Source: Bacteroidales bacterium UBA5833
GTDB taxonomy: Bacteria; Bacteroidota; Bacteroidia; Bacteroidales; Lentimicrobiaceae
NCBI GenBank assembly: GCA_002433025.1
Contig: DJGZ01000090.1
Span: forward strand, 1-20,280
DNA length: 20,280 nt
Reading direction: 5' to 3'
Shown here: piece after piece, positions 7,701-14,427 of the stretch
Layout of the letters: the number at the start of each line of letters is the position of its first letter
Numbering within the stretch: the first letter of the stretch is position 1
Translations under genes and position numbers: made by a program
Notes under the pieces: model-generated
The model's input: the letters and a program-made list of their open reading frames with translations, nothing else
The model's database searches: none
What the model was told of the DNA's origin: nothing

Positions 7701-10700
7701 GAGTTCTGGCTGATGGATCCCTTCTCGGAAGACACCCTCCATAACGGCGGAGACCTCTATTTCAACCTTGGAGACGTTTCTGAAGATATTCTGCGCGACG
7801 GGAGAAAGAGTTATGAGAACGGACTTCCTGTTTCCGCCGAGGTTAAGAATGTGGATACCACCATCTGGGGACGAGTGCCGACACTTCAGGCGCTTGTAAA
7901 TGCATTTGACAACGACATTGCCGCCCGCCCCTTCCAGGACGTTGGATACGACGGGCTGTCCGATGCGGACGAACGGAGCTTCTTTAATGACAATTACCTG
8001 CAGGTAATCGCCAACCAGTATGGAACTTCCTCTGAAGCTTACCAGAAAGCCTTCGAAGACCCATCGGGCGACAATTATCACTTCTTCAGGGGGTCGGATT
8101 ACGACAATGATCCAAAGTACGGCAGCGTAATTGAACGGTATAAAATGTATAACGGGGTGGAAGGCAACTCACCGGCAACGGAACAATCGAACGAGCAGTT
8201 TCAGACACAGGCCACCACCCTGCCCAATGTGGAAGATATTAACCGCGACAATACCCTGAACGAGCAGGAACGATACTTCCAGTACAAAATCAGGCTGACG
8301 CCCGACCGTATGAATATCGGCGAAAACTATATCACCGATATATTCAGGGCCGGGGATATCCCCCTCGAAAACGGCAAGCGCGGCAATGTGAAATGGTACC
8401 AGTTTAAAATTCCCGTACAAAGCCCTGACGAAGTAATAGGCAATATTCAGGATTTCAAGAGCATACGTTTTATGCGTATGTTCCTCCGGAATTTTGAACA
8501 GCCTGTTGTACTCAGGTTTGCCACCCTTGAACTGGTGCGGGGCGAGTGGAGGAAATATTACAGCAACCTGCTGGCTCCGGGCGAATATATCCCCAACCCC
8601 AACCAGAGCGAAACTTCATTTGATATTTCCACCGTAAGTATTGAAGAGAACGGCAGCCGTTCTCCCGTTCCCTATGTGCTGCCGCCTGACATCGAACGCG
8701 AGATCAACGTGGGTACCACCAATTATCAGCGCCTGAATGAGCAGGCCATGGTACTGAAGGTTTGTAATCTCCTTGACGGCGATGCAAGGGGCACCTATAA
8801 AACAACTGACTTTGACTTCAGGCAGTACAAAAAACTCAAGATGTACATCCATGCCGAAAAAGCCATAGAAAACCAGGAACTGGCAAAAGGCGATGTAACA
8901 GTATTTATCAGGATGGGGTCCGACTTCACAGAAAACTATTATGAGTATGAAGTGCCTGTAGAGTTTACCCCCTGGTACACAACCGCTGCCAACCCCAGGC
9001 TGATCTGGCCCGATGCCAACAGGATGGATATTGAACTGGACAAGCTGGTTAAAGCCAAACAGCAACGCAACGATGCCATGGGCCGCCCCGGATCGATGGT
9101 CACGGTGATGACCCCTTACGAGGTATTTGACGGCGAAAACCGCATTACCGTAGTTGGTATGCCCAGTATGAGCGATGTTAAAGCGTTTATGATCGGGGTG
9201 AGAAATCCGAAGAAGCAGTTTATCACAGACAAGGATGACGGAGAATCAAAATGCGTGGAGGTATGGGTGAATGAGCTGCGGCTTACCGATTTTGATGAGA
9301 AAAGCGGTTTTGCCGCCACGGCCAGGATAGCCGCCAATCTGGCCGACCTTGGCAATGTGGTGCTTTCAGGGAGTTACTCTACCGCCGGTTTTGGAAGCCT
9401 GGAGAAAAAGGTAAATGAAAGACAGCAGGAAGCCATCGGGCAGTTTGATGTAGCCACCAATATTCAGCTCGGGAAATTCTTTCCGGAAAAAGCGGGAATC
9501 AAAATCCCGATGCACATCGACTATTCTGAGATGCGGATGACCCCGAAATACGACCCGCTTGATCCTGATATTCTTATGAGTGAAGTAATGCATGACCTTG
9601 AAAAAAGTGAAAGGGATTCAGTCAGAAATAAAGTGCAGGATATCACGCGCAGGACCAACATCAACTTTGTGAATATGCGCAAGGAGAAAGTAGGTGCCCG
9701 GGGAAAGCCACGCATTTACGACATTGAAAATTTTGACTTTACCTATGCCTATTCTGAAATATTCCACAGAAATATTGACATTGAATACGACAGCCGCAAG
9801 CAGTTCAGGGGCGGGATAGGCTATAACTTCCTGTACAATCCCAAACCGGTTAAGCCATTGCAGAATGTAAAATTCCTGCAGAAGAAGTCACTGGCTATCA
9901 TCAAGGATTTCAACTTCTTTTATATGCCCAAAATGTTCGGATTCAGAACGGATATGAACCGGCAATACAATGAACGCCTGCTGCGAAACAAGAGTGATGC
10001 ACTGATTATTCTGGAGCCCACTTTTACCAAAACATGGGACTGGAACAGGCTGTATGACCTTAAGTTCGACCTCGCGCAATCGCTGAAACTGGAGTACCAG
10101 GCCAATGCCAATGCATACATCAGCGAACCTCCCGGGCAGATCAACCGGACTGCGGACGACTGGCAGGCCAAGCGCGATTCCATCTGGGACGAAATCATGA
10201 ACTTCGGAAGCATGAACCGCTTCACGCAGAACATGAACCTGAATTACATCGTACCCATCAACAAAATTCCGCTGCTGAACTGGGTTTCGCTGAACGCCAG
10301 GTATGCCAGCACTTTCCGCTGGGAAGCATCGCCAAGGTCCATTCAGTCAATTATGGGCAATACCATTGAAAACTCGAACACCATCAACATCAATGGTAGC
10401 GCCAGGATGACCAATCTTTACAACAAATCGGCTTTTCTGCGCAAGATAGGTCAGCCAAAAAGAGGTCAGGCCCCGCAGCGTCCGGGTCAGACCGCACGTC
10501 AGGCCCCGAAAGAACCCGACCAACAGCAGCCCGCGGCCAATGCAGACTCCACAGCAAAAAAATCCCCGCAGATCGCCAAAGCGCTTGGTATCGGCATCGT
10601 TAAACTGATTATCGGTATCAAGGATGTTCAATTCACCTACGCTGAATCGCAGGGTACCCTTTTACCCGGATTTACCCCTCAGCCCGACATCCTTGGCAAC

Positions 10701-11939
10701 AGGCTTACCGACATGGCCCCGGGCTTCGGCTTCGCTTTCGGCAGCCAGGAAGACATCCGGTCAAGGGCAGTCCGTAATCAGTGGCTGACAACAGACACTC
10801 TGCTTAACAGCGCATACATCACCCGGGCTACAAAAAACCTGAACGCCAGGGTTACCTATGAACCGTTCCCTGAATTCAGGGTGGAATTTACCGCTGAAAA
10901 GAAGCAATCATTCGCTTACCAGGAATACTTCAAGGCCAACGCAAACGGGGAATTCACTTCAACCTCCCCGCAGGACAGGGGCTCATTCAGCATATCGTTC
11001 TACACCTTGAAAACCGCTTTCAAAAAAGACGGGAATGAAAATATCAATGAAGTCTTTGAGAACTTCAAGGATTATCGCATCATCATCGCAAAAAGACTGA
11101 GTGAACAGAACCCGAATTCCATGCTTACCGACTCATTCCCCTCCGGCTATGGCAGCGGGTCGCAGGATGTAATGATACCGGCCTTCATAGCTGCTTACAC
11201 AGGTCGCGACCCGATGAAGGTTTCCCTTTCTCCATTTCCGAAAATCCCTATCCCTAACTGGAGATTTTCATACACAGGACTCAGCAAAATACCCTATTTC
11301 AAAAAGTACCTGAAAAATCTTACGATTTCCCATGCTTATCTGTCCACATATTCCATAGGCAACTACGTATCGAATGTGGATTATCTTGAGAATCTCGGTT
11401 TCCAGTCAGCTTTGGACTTCAATCAGAATTTCATCCCGAAAAACCAGATCGATGCCATCGCCATCACCGAACAATTCAGCCCGCTGATCAATTTCGACAT
11501 GACCTGGAACAACAGTCTGCTCTCAAGGTTCGAAATCAAGAAAACCCGTTCGCTGCAGCTGAGCTTTGTCAACAACCAGGTTACCGAAGTGCGGAGCAAC
11601 GAGCTGATTATCGGGGTGGGATACCGCTTCAAGGATGTGAAACTGAACCTCTCAAGCGGAGGCAGACGGCAGCAATTAAAGAGCGACCTCAATGTTAAAC
11701 TTGACCTTTCGGTCAGAGACAACAAAACAGTATTGCGCAGGCTTGACGAAGAGATCAATCAGATTTCAACAGGAAACAGAATGGTTTCTATAAACTCCTC
11801 CGCTGATTATGTAATCAACCAGCGGTTTAACGTGCGTCTGTTCTTTGATAAAACGATTACCAACCCGTTTGTTTCTTCACAGTTTCCCAACTCAACAACC
11901 AATGCCGGTGTAAGCCTGAGGTTCACCCTGGCACAGTAA
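4707..11939 (+). CDS. sprA: T9SS outer membrane translocon protein SprA/Sov
   Basis: This 2410-residue protein is the outer-membrane channel of the type IX secretion system, a giant beta-barrel in Flavobacterium SprA. Its length is close to that of known SprA and Sov (about 2400-2500). A signal peptide covers residues 1-23 (RLFALFFVVSIAWG), followed by a Pro-rich mature N-terminus. A SprA_N-type signature around residues 250-295 includes GDVTFPLNSTLITG and SLFGLKTQMQFG. Alternating-hydrophobicity strands run to the end, and the protein finishes with a strand (VSLRFTLAQ). Residues about 1913-1955 form a Gln/Pro/Lys-rich low-complexity insert. The start appears to be TTG at 4707: the frame is open only back to a TAA at 4677-4679, contains no ATG in that stretch, and the signal peptide is complete from this TTG. 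It follows ruvA and is closed by a terminator. The frame is uninterrupted over 7.2 kb. Confidence 0.95.
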   Translation: MERTIKYLIRLFALFFVVSIAWGIPVPYDFSGITGPETPPASPPDTTKPGGTLLYPIPATEPGAFPEPADKNKLFLGNTSNFTEEIIYDPVTNTYSIIRKAGTVPLSPPTTLTFDEFRELDLDRSLKSYWREKSVASGGVSRTGIIPQIHIGGQVFDRIFGGNTIDIRPQGSAEVTFGVLSNRRDDPALDIRQRRTTNFDFQQRIQMSVMAKIGDKIEFNTNYNTEATFDFENKLKLKYEGKEDEIIKLIEAGDVTFPLNSTLITGSQSLFGLKTQMQFGRATVTGVFSQQKSETSTITVQGGAQTSKFSVRALDYEENKHFFLAQYFADNYDNALSKLPIVNSNINITKIEVWITNIGPAVTDNRNLVALMDLGEKVPYNQTIAPRPGAAYPDNKSNELLSRFDTTNIRNINRVTQYLTGSPFGYVSGLDFEKVENARKLNPSEYSFNSKLGFISLNSTLNPDQVLAVAYQYTVIGQDSIFQVGEFSDQGIASPKTLMVKLLKSTALNTKIPMWNLMMKNVYNIGAFQLNREDFILNILYSGNENTVPTGYFTEGPEGVKGVPLLRIFNFDNLDPQQNPPHDGIFDFIDNAARQGGTIQASNGRVFFTVREPFGSYLRKKLDNQQLANKYCYDSLYTLTKSGAQQYPDKNRYILEGQYKSSSGSEISLNALNVPQGSVRVTAGGIPLTENVDYTVDYTLGRVKIINEGILNSGTPVSISLENNASFNLQTQTMMGMHVDYKVNKDFIIGATLLNLHERPLTQKTNFGQEPISNTMWGLDFNYQTESMALTRLIDKLPFYSTKTISRIQFNGEFAHFIPGHSRAVGKTGTSYIDDFEGAKSTIDLKNVGTWFLASTPQGQTSRDMFPEAAQGTGLAYGFNRAKLAWYTIDPLFYDRNSNLRPKNVSKDELSRNSVRLVRESEVFPNADPPNGQPMNLPVLNLAFFPEERGPYNYDVMPGGVSRGLAEDGTLLFPRSRWGGIMRKIESTDFEAANVEYIEFWLMDPFSEDTLHNGGDLYFNLGDVSEDILRDGRKSYENGLPVSAEVKNVDTTIWGRVPTLQALVNAFDNDIAARPFQDVGYDGLSDADERSFFNDNYLQVIANQYGTSSEAYQKAFEDPSGDNYHFFRGSDYDNDPKYGSVIERYKMYNGVEGNSPATEQSNEQFQTQATTLPNVEDINRDNTLNEQERYFQYKIRLTPDRMNIGENYITDIFRAGDIPLENGKRGNVKWYQFKIPVQSPDEVIGNIQDFKSIRFMRMFLRNFEQPVVLRFATLELVRGEWRKYYSNLLAPGEYIPNPNQSETSFDISTVSIEENGSRSPVPYVLPPDIEREINVGTTNYQRLNEQAMVLKVCNLLDGDARGTYKTTDFDFRQYKKLKMYIHAEKAIENQELAKGDVTVFIRMGSDFTENYYEYEVPVEFTPWYTTAANPRLIWPDANRMDIELDKLVKAKQQRNDAMGRPGSMVTVMTPYEVFDGENRITVVGMPSMSDVKAFMIGVRNPKKQFITDKDDGESKCVEVWVNELRLTDFDEKSGFAATARIAANLADLGNVVLSGSYSTAGFGSLEKKVNERQQEAIGQFDVATNIQLGKFFPEKAGIKIPMHIDYSEMRMTPKYDPLDPDILMSEVMHDLEKSERDSVRNKVQDITRRTNINFVNMRKEKVGARGKPRIYDIENFDFTYAYSEIFHRNIDIEYDSRKQFRGGIGYNFLYNPKPVKPLQNVKFLQKKSLAIIKDFNFFYMPKMFGFRTDMNRQYNERLLRNKSDALIILEPTFTKTWDWNRLYDLKFDLAQSLKLEYQANANAYISEPPGQINRTADDWQAKRDSIWDEIMNFGSMNRFTQNMNLNYIVPINKIPLLNWVSLNARYASTFRWEASPRSIQSIMGNTIENSNTININGSARMTNLYNKSAFLRKIGQPKRGQAPQRPGQTARQAPKEPDQQQPAANADSTAKKSPQIAKALGIGIVKLIIGIKDVQFTYAESQGTLLPGFTPQPDILGNRLTDMAPGFGFAFGSQEDIRSRAVRNQWLTTDTLLNSAYITRATKNLNARVTYEPFPEFRVEFTAEKKQSFAYQEYFKANANGEFTSTSPQDRGSFSISFYTLKTAFKKDGNENINEVFENFKDYRIIIAKRLSEQNPNSMLTDSFPSGYGSGSQDVMIPAFIAAYTGRDPMKVSLSPFPKIPIPNWRFSYTGLSKIPYFKKYLKNLTISHAYLSTYSIGNYVSNVDYLENLGFQSALDFNQNFIPKNQIDAIAITEQFSPLINFDMTWNNSLLSRFEIKKTRSLQLSFVNNQVTEVRSNELIIGVGYRFKDVKLNLSSGGRRQQLKSDLNVKLDLSVRDNKTVLRRLDEEINQISTGNRMVSINSSADYVINQRFNVRLFFDKTITNPFVSSQFPNSTTNAGVSLRFTLAQ

Positions 11940-11959
11940 GTTAATACCACTTCACGCTT

Positions 11960-11989
11960 AAAGGCTGCCTTGTTGCAGCCTTTTCTCAT
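11960..11989 (+). terminator. intrinsic terminator of ruvA-sprA
   Basis: A perfect 9-bp stem (AAAGGCTGC with GCAGCCTTT), a 6-base loop CTTGTT, and a T-rich tail (TTTTCTCATTTT) begin 20 bases after the sprA stop codon. This is a standard rho-independent terminator and separates sprA from gcvH. Confidence 0.8.
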
Positions 11990-12155
11990 TTTCGGAGTGG
12001 CTGTATCAAAGGTTTTCATGCTGACTGTTTCCGGAACACCCGCGGTACAGTTTACAATGCCAGCGGAGGATGATGTGCTTATGTTGCTGATTACCTTTCA
12101 CTTTCATTTCAATAAAGAACAGTTAGAGGGCATAAGATAATAAATCGGAATTTGA

Positions 12156-12185
12156 TTTGAATTCAAAAGTGTTTTAGTAATTTTG
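12156..12185 (+). promoter_or_regulatory. gcvH promoter, Bacteroidota type
   Basis: A -33 TTTG at 12156-12159, an 18-base spacer and a -7 box TAATTTTG at 12178-12185 fit the Bacteroidota consensus. The implied start near 12191 gives a leader of about 30 A-rich bases before the gcvH ATG. The -33 element overlaps a perfect 12-bp palindrome, TTTGAATTCAAA (12156-12167), which could be an operator or chance. Confidence 0.6.
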
Positions 12186-12221
12186 ACACCGATAAGGCAT
12201 CAATTAAAAAACATAAAAGTC

Positions 12222-12602
12222 ATGAACATTCCAAGCAATCTGAAGTACACAAAGGATCACGAATGGATTAAAATTGAAGGCGATACCGCGCTTGTCGGGG
12301 TAACGGAATATGCCCAGGGTGAACTCGGGGATATTGTTTTCATCGAGGTTGAGACTGTTGGGGAAACGCTTGACCAGCACGAAACCTTTGGTACCATCGA
12401 AGCAGTAAAGACTGTCAGTGATTTGTTCCTCCCTGTTTCGGGAGAAATCCTTGAATTCAACGATGCATTAAACAGCACACCTGAGATGATCAATAAGGAT
12501 CCTTACGGCGAAGGCTGGATCATCAAACTTAAAATGACCAATCCGTCGGAAGCTGACGGGCTGCTCGATGCAGTTGCTTACGGCAATCTGATCGGTGCCT
12601 GA
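12222..12602 (+). CDS. gcvH: glycine cleavage system H protein
   Basis: This 126-residue lipoyl carrier protein of the glycine cleavage system shuttles the aminomethyl group between the P, T and L proteins. It may also serve as a lipoyl relay, as H proteins do in some bacteria. The family N-terminus is clear (YTKDHEW at 9-15), followed by GVTEYAQGELGDIVFIE. The lipoylated residue is Lys63 in the motif GTIEAVKTVSDL, followed by PVSGEI. Length is typical for the family. The ATG at 12222 is preferred over an in-frame upstream TTG at 12183 because the conserved N-terminus starts there, an A-rich leader precedes it, and the upstream TTG falls inside the predicted -7 box. The other glycine cleavage genes are not in the window. 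It is followed closely by the VanZ-like gene. Confidence 0.95.
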   Translation: MNIPSNLKYTKDHEWIKIEGDTALVGVTEYAQGELGDIVFIEVETVGETLDQHETFGTIEAVKTVSDLFLPVSGEILEFNDALNSTPEMINKDPYGEGWIIKLKMTNPSEADGLLDAVAYGNLIGA

Positions 12603-12630
12603 TTCCAATTCTCCTGACTGCTCTCCGGGT

Positions 12631-13035
12631 ATGCCTGCGAAAGCCAAAAATCTCATGCCGTCCATTTTATGGACGGTTGTTATTTTAGTGCTGACCCTGT
12701 TGCCGGGTAATTATATCCCCAGGGTTGGCAGTTTCTGGAATTTGTTTTCACCCGACAAGCTGATACATATCTTTCTGTTTTCTGTACTTGTTGTGCTGCT
12801 ATTCAGCGGATTTTACAAACAATATCCGGGCCGGGGTAAACGTTATATTACTGTAAAGGTGCTTGCATTCAGTATTATACTGGCAATAATATCCGAATTG
12901 CTTCAGGCATTGCTACCTTTGGGAAGAAGCGGGAATATTTACGATATCATTGCTGATTTCGCAGGTATCATACTGGGTTGGCTGATTTTTTTTCAATACC
13001 TTAAGAAAAAGCAAAAAAAATTACCGGTCAACTGA
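12631..13035 (+). CDS. VanZ-like integral membrane protein
   Basis: This is a small membrane protein (134 residues from the ATG at 12631) of the VanZ-like family. The family is named after a teicoplanin-resistance accessory protein; the molecular role of most members is unknown, so no resistance function should be assumed. There are four hydrophobic segments at roughly 10-26, 45-62, 76-95 and 104-122. Family landmarks are the DKxxH motif at 42-46 before the second segment, and the SELLQ stretch with Glu89, Arg99 and Asp105 before the last. The C-terminus is Lys-rich. A GTG at 12595 would overlap gcvH by 8 bases and add 12 polar residues. I prefer the ATG at 12631, 28 bases after gcvH, with a further ATG at 12655 also possible. 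It is probably cotranscribed with gcvH. Confidence 0.8.
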   Translation: MPAKAKNLMPSILWTVVILVLTLLPGNYIPRVGSFWNLFSPDKLIHIFLFSVLVVLLFSGFYKQYPGRGKRYITVKVLAFSIILAIISELLQALLPLGRSGNIYDIIADFAGIILGWLIFFQYLKKKQKKLPVN

Positions 13036-13055
13036 AAAATTAACTAATTTAGCAC

Positions 13056-13074
13056 ACTGCCTTTTGCAGGCAGT
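13056..13074 (+). other. small hairpin in the tonB leader
   Basis: A 6-bp perfect stem (ACTGCC with GGCAGT) around a 7-base loop lies 33 bases upstream of the tonB ATG and 20 bases after the VanZ-like stop. There is no T tract after it, so it is not a typical terminator. It could be a leader structure or a weak processing site. A degenerate -7 box (TAATTTAG at 13045-13052, one mismatch) sits just before it, so tonB may have its own start. Confidence 0.3.
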
Positions 13075-13107
13075 AAGGTTAAGTGTAACTACTTATCAGT
13101 TAAATAT

Positions 13108-13791
13108 ATGGAAGCAAAAAAGACCCCGAAAGCTGACCTGGAACGCAAACGCACGTTCTTTGTCCAGATCGGACTGATTGTCGCGCTCGCAGCCGTTCTC
13201 GTAGCTTTCGAATGGAAAACCTACGACAAGCAACAGCTTGATCTTGGTGCACGTCAGGTCGAAAATATTGAGGATGAGATGATCGAGATCACTCAGCAGA
13301 ACAAACCTCCCCCACCCCCTGCACCGCCTCCAACAACCACCCTGATCAATATTGTACAGGATGACGTTGAGGTAGAAGATGATATTACCATCGATGCAGA
13401 AGCTTCACAGCTGACAGAAATTCCTGCTTATGTTCCTCCCGCAGTGACTGAGGAAGAAGAGGTTGCTGAGGCTGAAATCTTCATGGTTGTGGAAGATGCA
13501 CCAAGTTTCCCGGGGGGCGATGAAGCCAGGATCCGCTTCCTGCAGCAGAATATCAAATACCCTCAGATGGCACGTGAAAGCAGTATTCAGGGAACCGTTT
13601 ACGTTACCTTCGTTGTTGAACGCGACGGCTCGGTTACCGATGTCAGGGTACTCCGCGGTATAGGCGGCGGTTGCGACGAAGAAGCCATCCGCGTGATCAA
13701 GGCCATGCCCAAGTGGAACCCCGGTAAACAGCGTGGAAAACCTGTTCGTGTGCAGTTCAATATGCCCATCAAGTTTACACTTGCCGGATAA
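13108..13791 (+). CDS. tonB: TonB-family energy transducer
   Basis: This 227-residue TonB protein transmits proton-motive-force energy from an ExbBD motor in the inner membrane to TonB-dependent outer-membrane receptors. A basic cytoplasmic N-terminus precedes a single membrane anchor at about 17-34. The periplasmic part has a proline stretch at 67-75, an acidic linker rich in Glu and Asp (about 85-125), and a C-terminal TonB domain from about 150. Typical family landmarks are FPGG, YPQMARES, the GTVYVTFVVERDG strand and the final MPIKFTL strand. Length is usual for short Bacteroidota TonB proteins. The ATG start gives a sensible anchor. exbB and exbD are absent here, so which motor it uses cannot be told. 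A strong terminator follows, and the next gene is convergent. Confidence 0.93.
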   Translation: MEAKKTPKADLERKRTFFVQIGLIVALAAVLVAFEWKTYDKQQLDLGARQVENIEDEMIEITQQNKPPPPPAPPPTTTLINIVQDDVEVEDDITIDAEASQLTEIPAYVPPAVTEEEEVAEAEIFMVVEDAPSFPGGDEARIRFLQQNIKYPQMARESSIQGTVYVTFVVERDGSVTDVRVLRGIGGGCDEEAIRVIKAMPKWNPGKQRGKPVRVQFNMPIKFTLAG

Positions 13792-13810
13792 AATATTCCG
13801 AAATCTTTGT

Positions 13811-13843
13811 AAAGCCTGTGACCCTGTTGTTACAGGCTTTTTT
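13811..13843 (+). terminator. intrinsic terminator of tonB
   Basis: A perfect 9-bp stem (AAAGCCTGT with ACAGGCTTT), a 12-base loop and a run of six T at 13838-13843 lie 19 bases after the tonB stop. This is a strong rho-independent terminator on the plus strand. Confidence 0.88.
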
Positions 13844-14316
13844 GTTATTCAACCCGCTCCTGTCCCTTTAAACTGGCATGCCGGAAATCAGGTAATTATC
13901 CCGCTCATGAAAATGAAGCCATAAGTGCTCAGGCTTACCGGAATAACGGGTAAACAGCGATGGCCTGAAGCAGTTTTAATTCAATCCTTAACCTGTTTTA
14001 TTAAAGAAGGGCTGACATTTCCAAAGGTGATATTGTCCTAAAGCACGGTTTTGAGAACAATAGCATCATCTGAGAAAAATATTGACAAATGTTCCGGCAT
14101 GTTTCTGTAAACTAAGGCTCCCCGTTTCCTGAGACCTTTCGGCCACGAACAAAAACGCATTTACAGCTAACCATGTAAATGTACTCCGATACCAGCCAAT
14201 CAGATATGCATGGGCGTTGAAGAATCCGGCAAAGCGATGTGCAGGATCATCCACGCATCAGGATGGTTGTCTGAATCCCTTGTTTATCCGGCCGGATAAC
14301 CCAAAGCACTGAAAAT
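13844..14316. other. non-coding stretch between convergent transcription units
   Basis: No gene is supportable on either strand; the longest open frame is a 62-codon minus-strand frame at 14066-14254 with no recognisable features. The one clear structure is a perfect 16-bp palindrome at 14284-14299 (TTATCCGG followed by CCGGATAA), 17 bases from the terminator hairpin of the minus-strand cluster. The rest shows no repeat, terminator or RNA fold that I can recognise. Confidence 0.55.
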
Positions 14317-14346
14317 GCAGAAGGGCCCGGAAACAGGCCCTTCTGC
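14311..14346 (-). terminator. terminator of the adhesin-porP-ompA cluster
   Basis: A perfect 11-bp GC-rich stem (GCAGAAGGGCC with GGCCCTTCTGC, 14317-14327 and 14336-14346) encloses an 8-base loop. On the minus strand it is followed by ATTTTC, a short T tract. It lies about 80 bases past the stop of the OmpA-family gene and is oriented to end that transcript. The tail is weak, so termination may be incomplete. Confidence 0.7.
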
Positions 14347-14427
14347 GGGAAAACAAATATAAAGGAAACTTAGGGGGCAAGCGAAACCTGAACATCCCGG
14401 AAAAACCGGAACTGCTCAGGGTTATTA

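Noticed and set aside
12018..12140. A 40-codon ATG frame between the sprA terminator and the gcvH promoter
   Set aside because: Its residues match nothing I recognise, no promoter or leader precedes it, and a frame of this length is expected by chance.
12631..13035. VanZ-like gene as an antibiotic resistance determinant
   Set aside because: Only the general VanZ-like family fold is visible, and the neighbours are housekeeping genes; nothing supports a glycopeptide resistance role.
14066..14254. A 62-codon minus-strand frame in the convergent gap
   Set aside because: No recognisable domain, no plausible membrane or signal segment in context, and it lies beyond the terminator of the cluster on the same strand.
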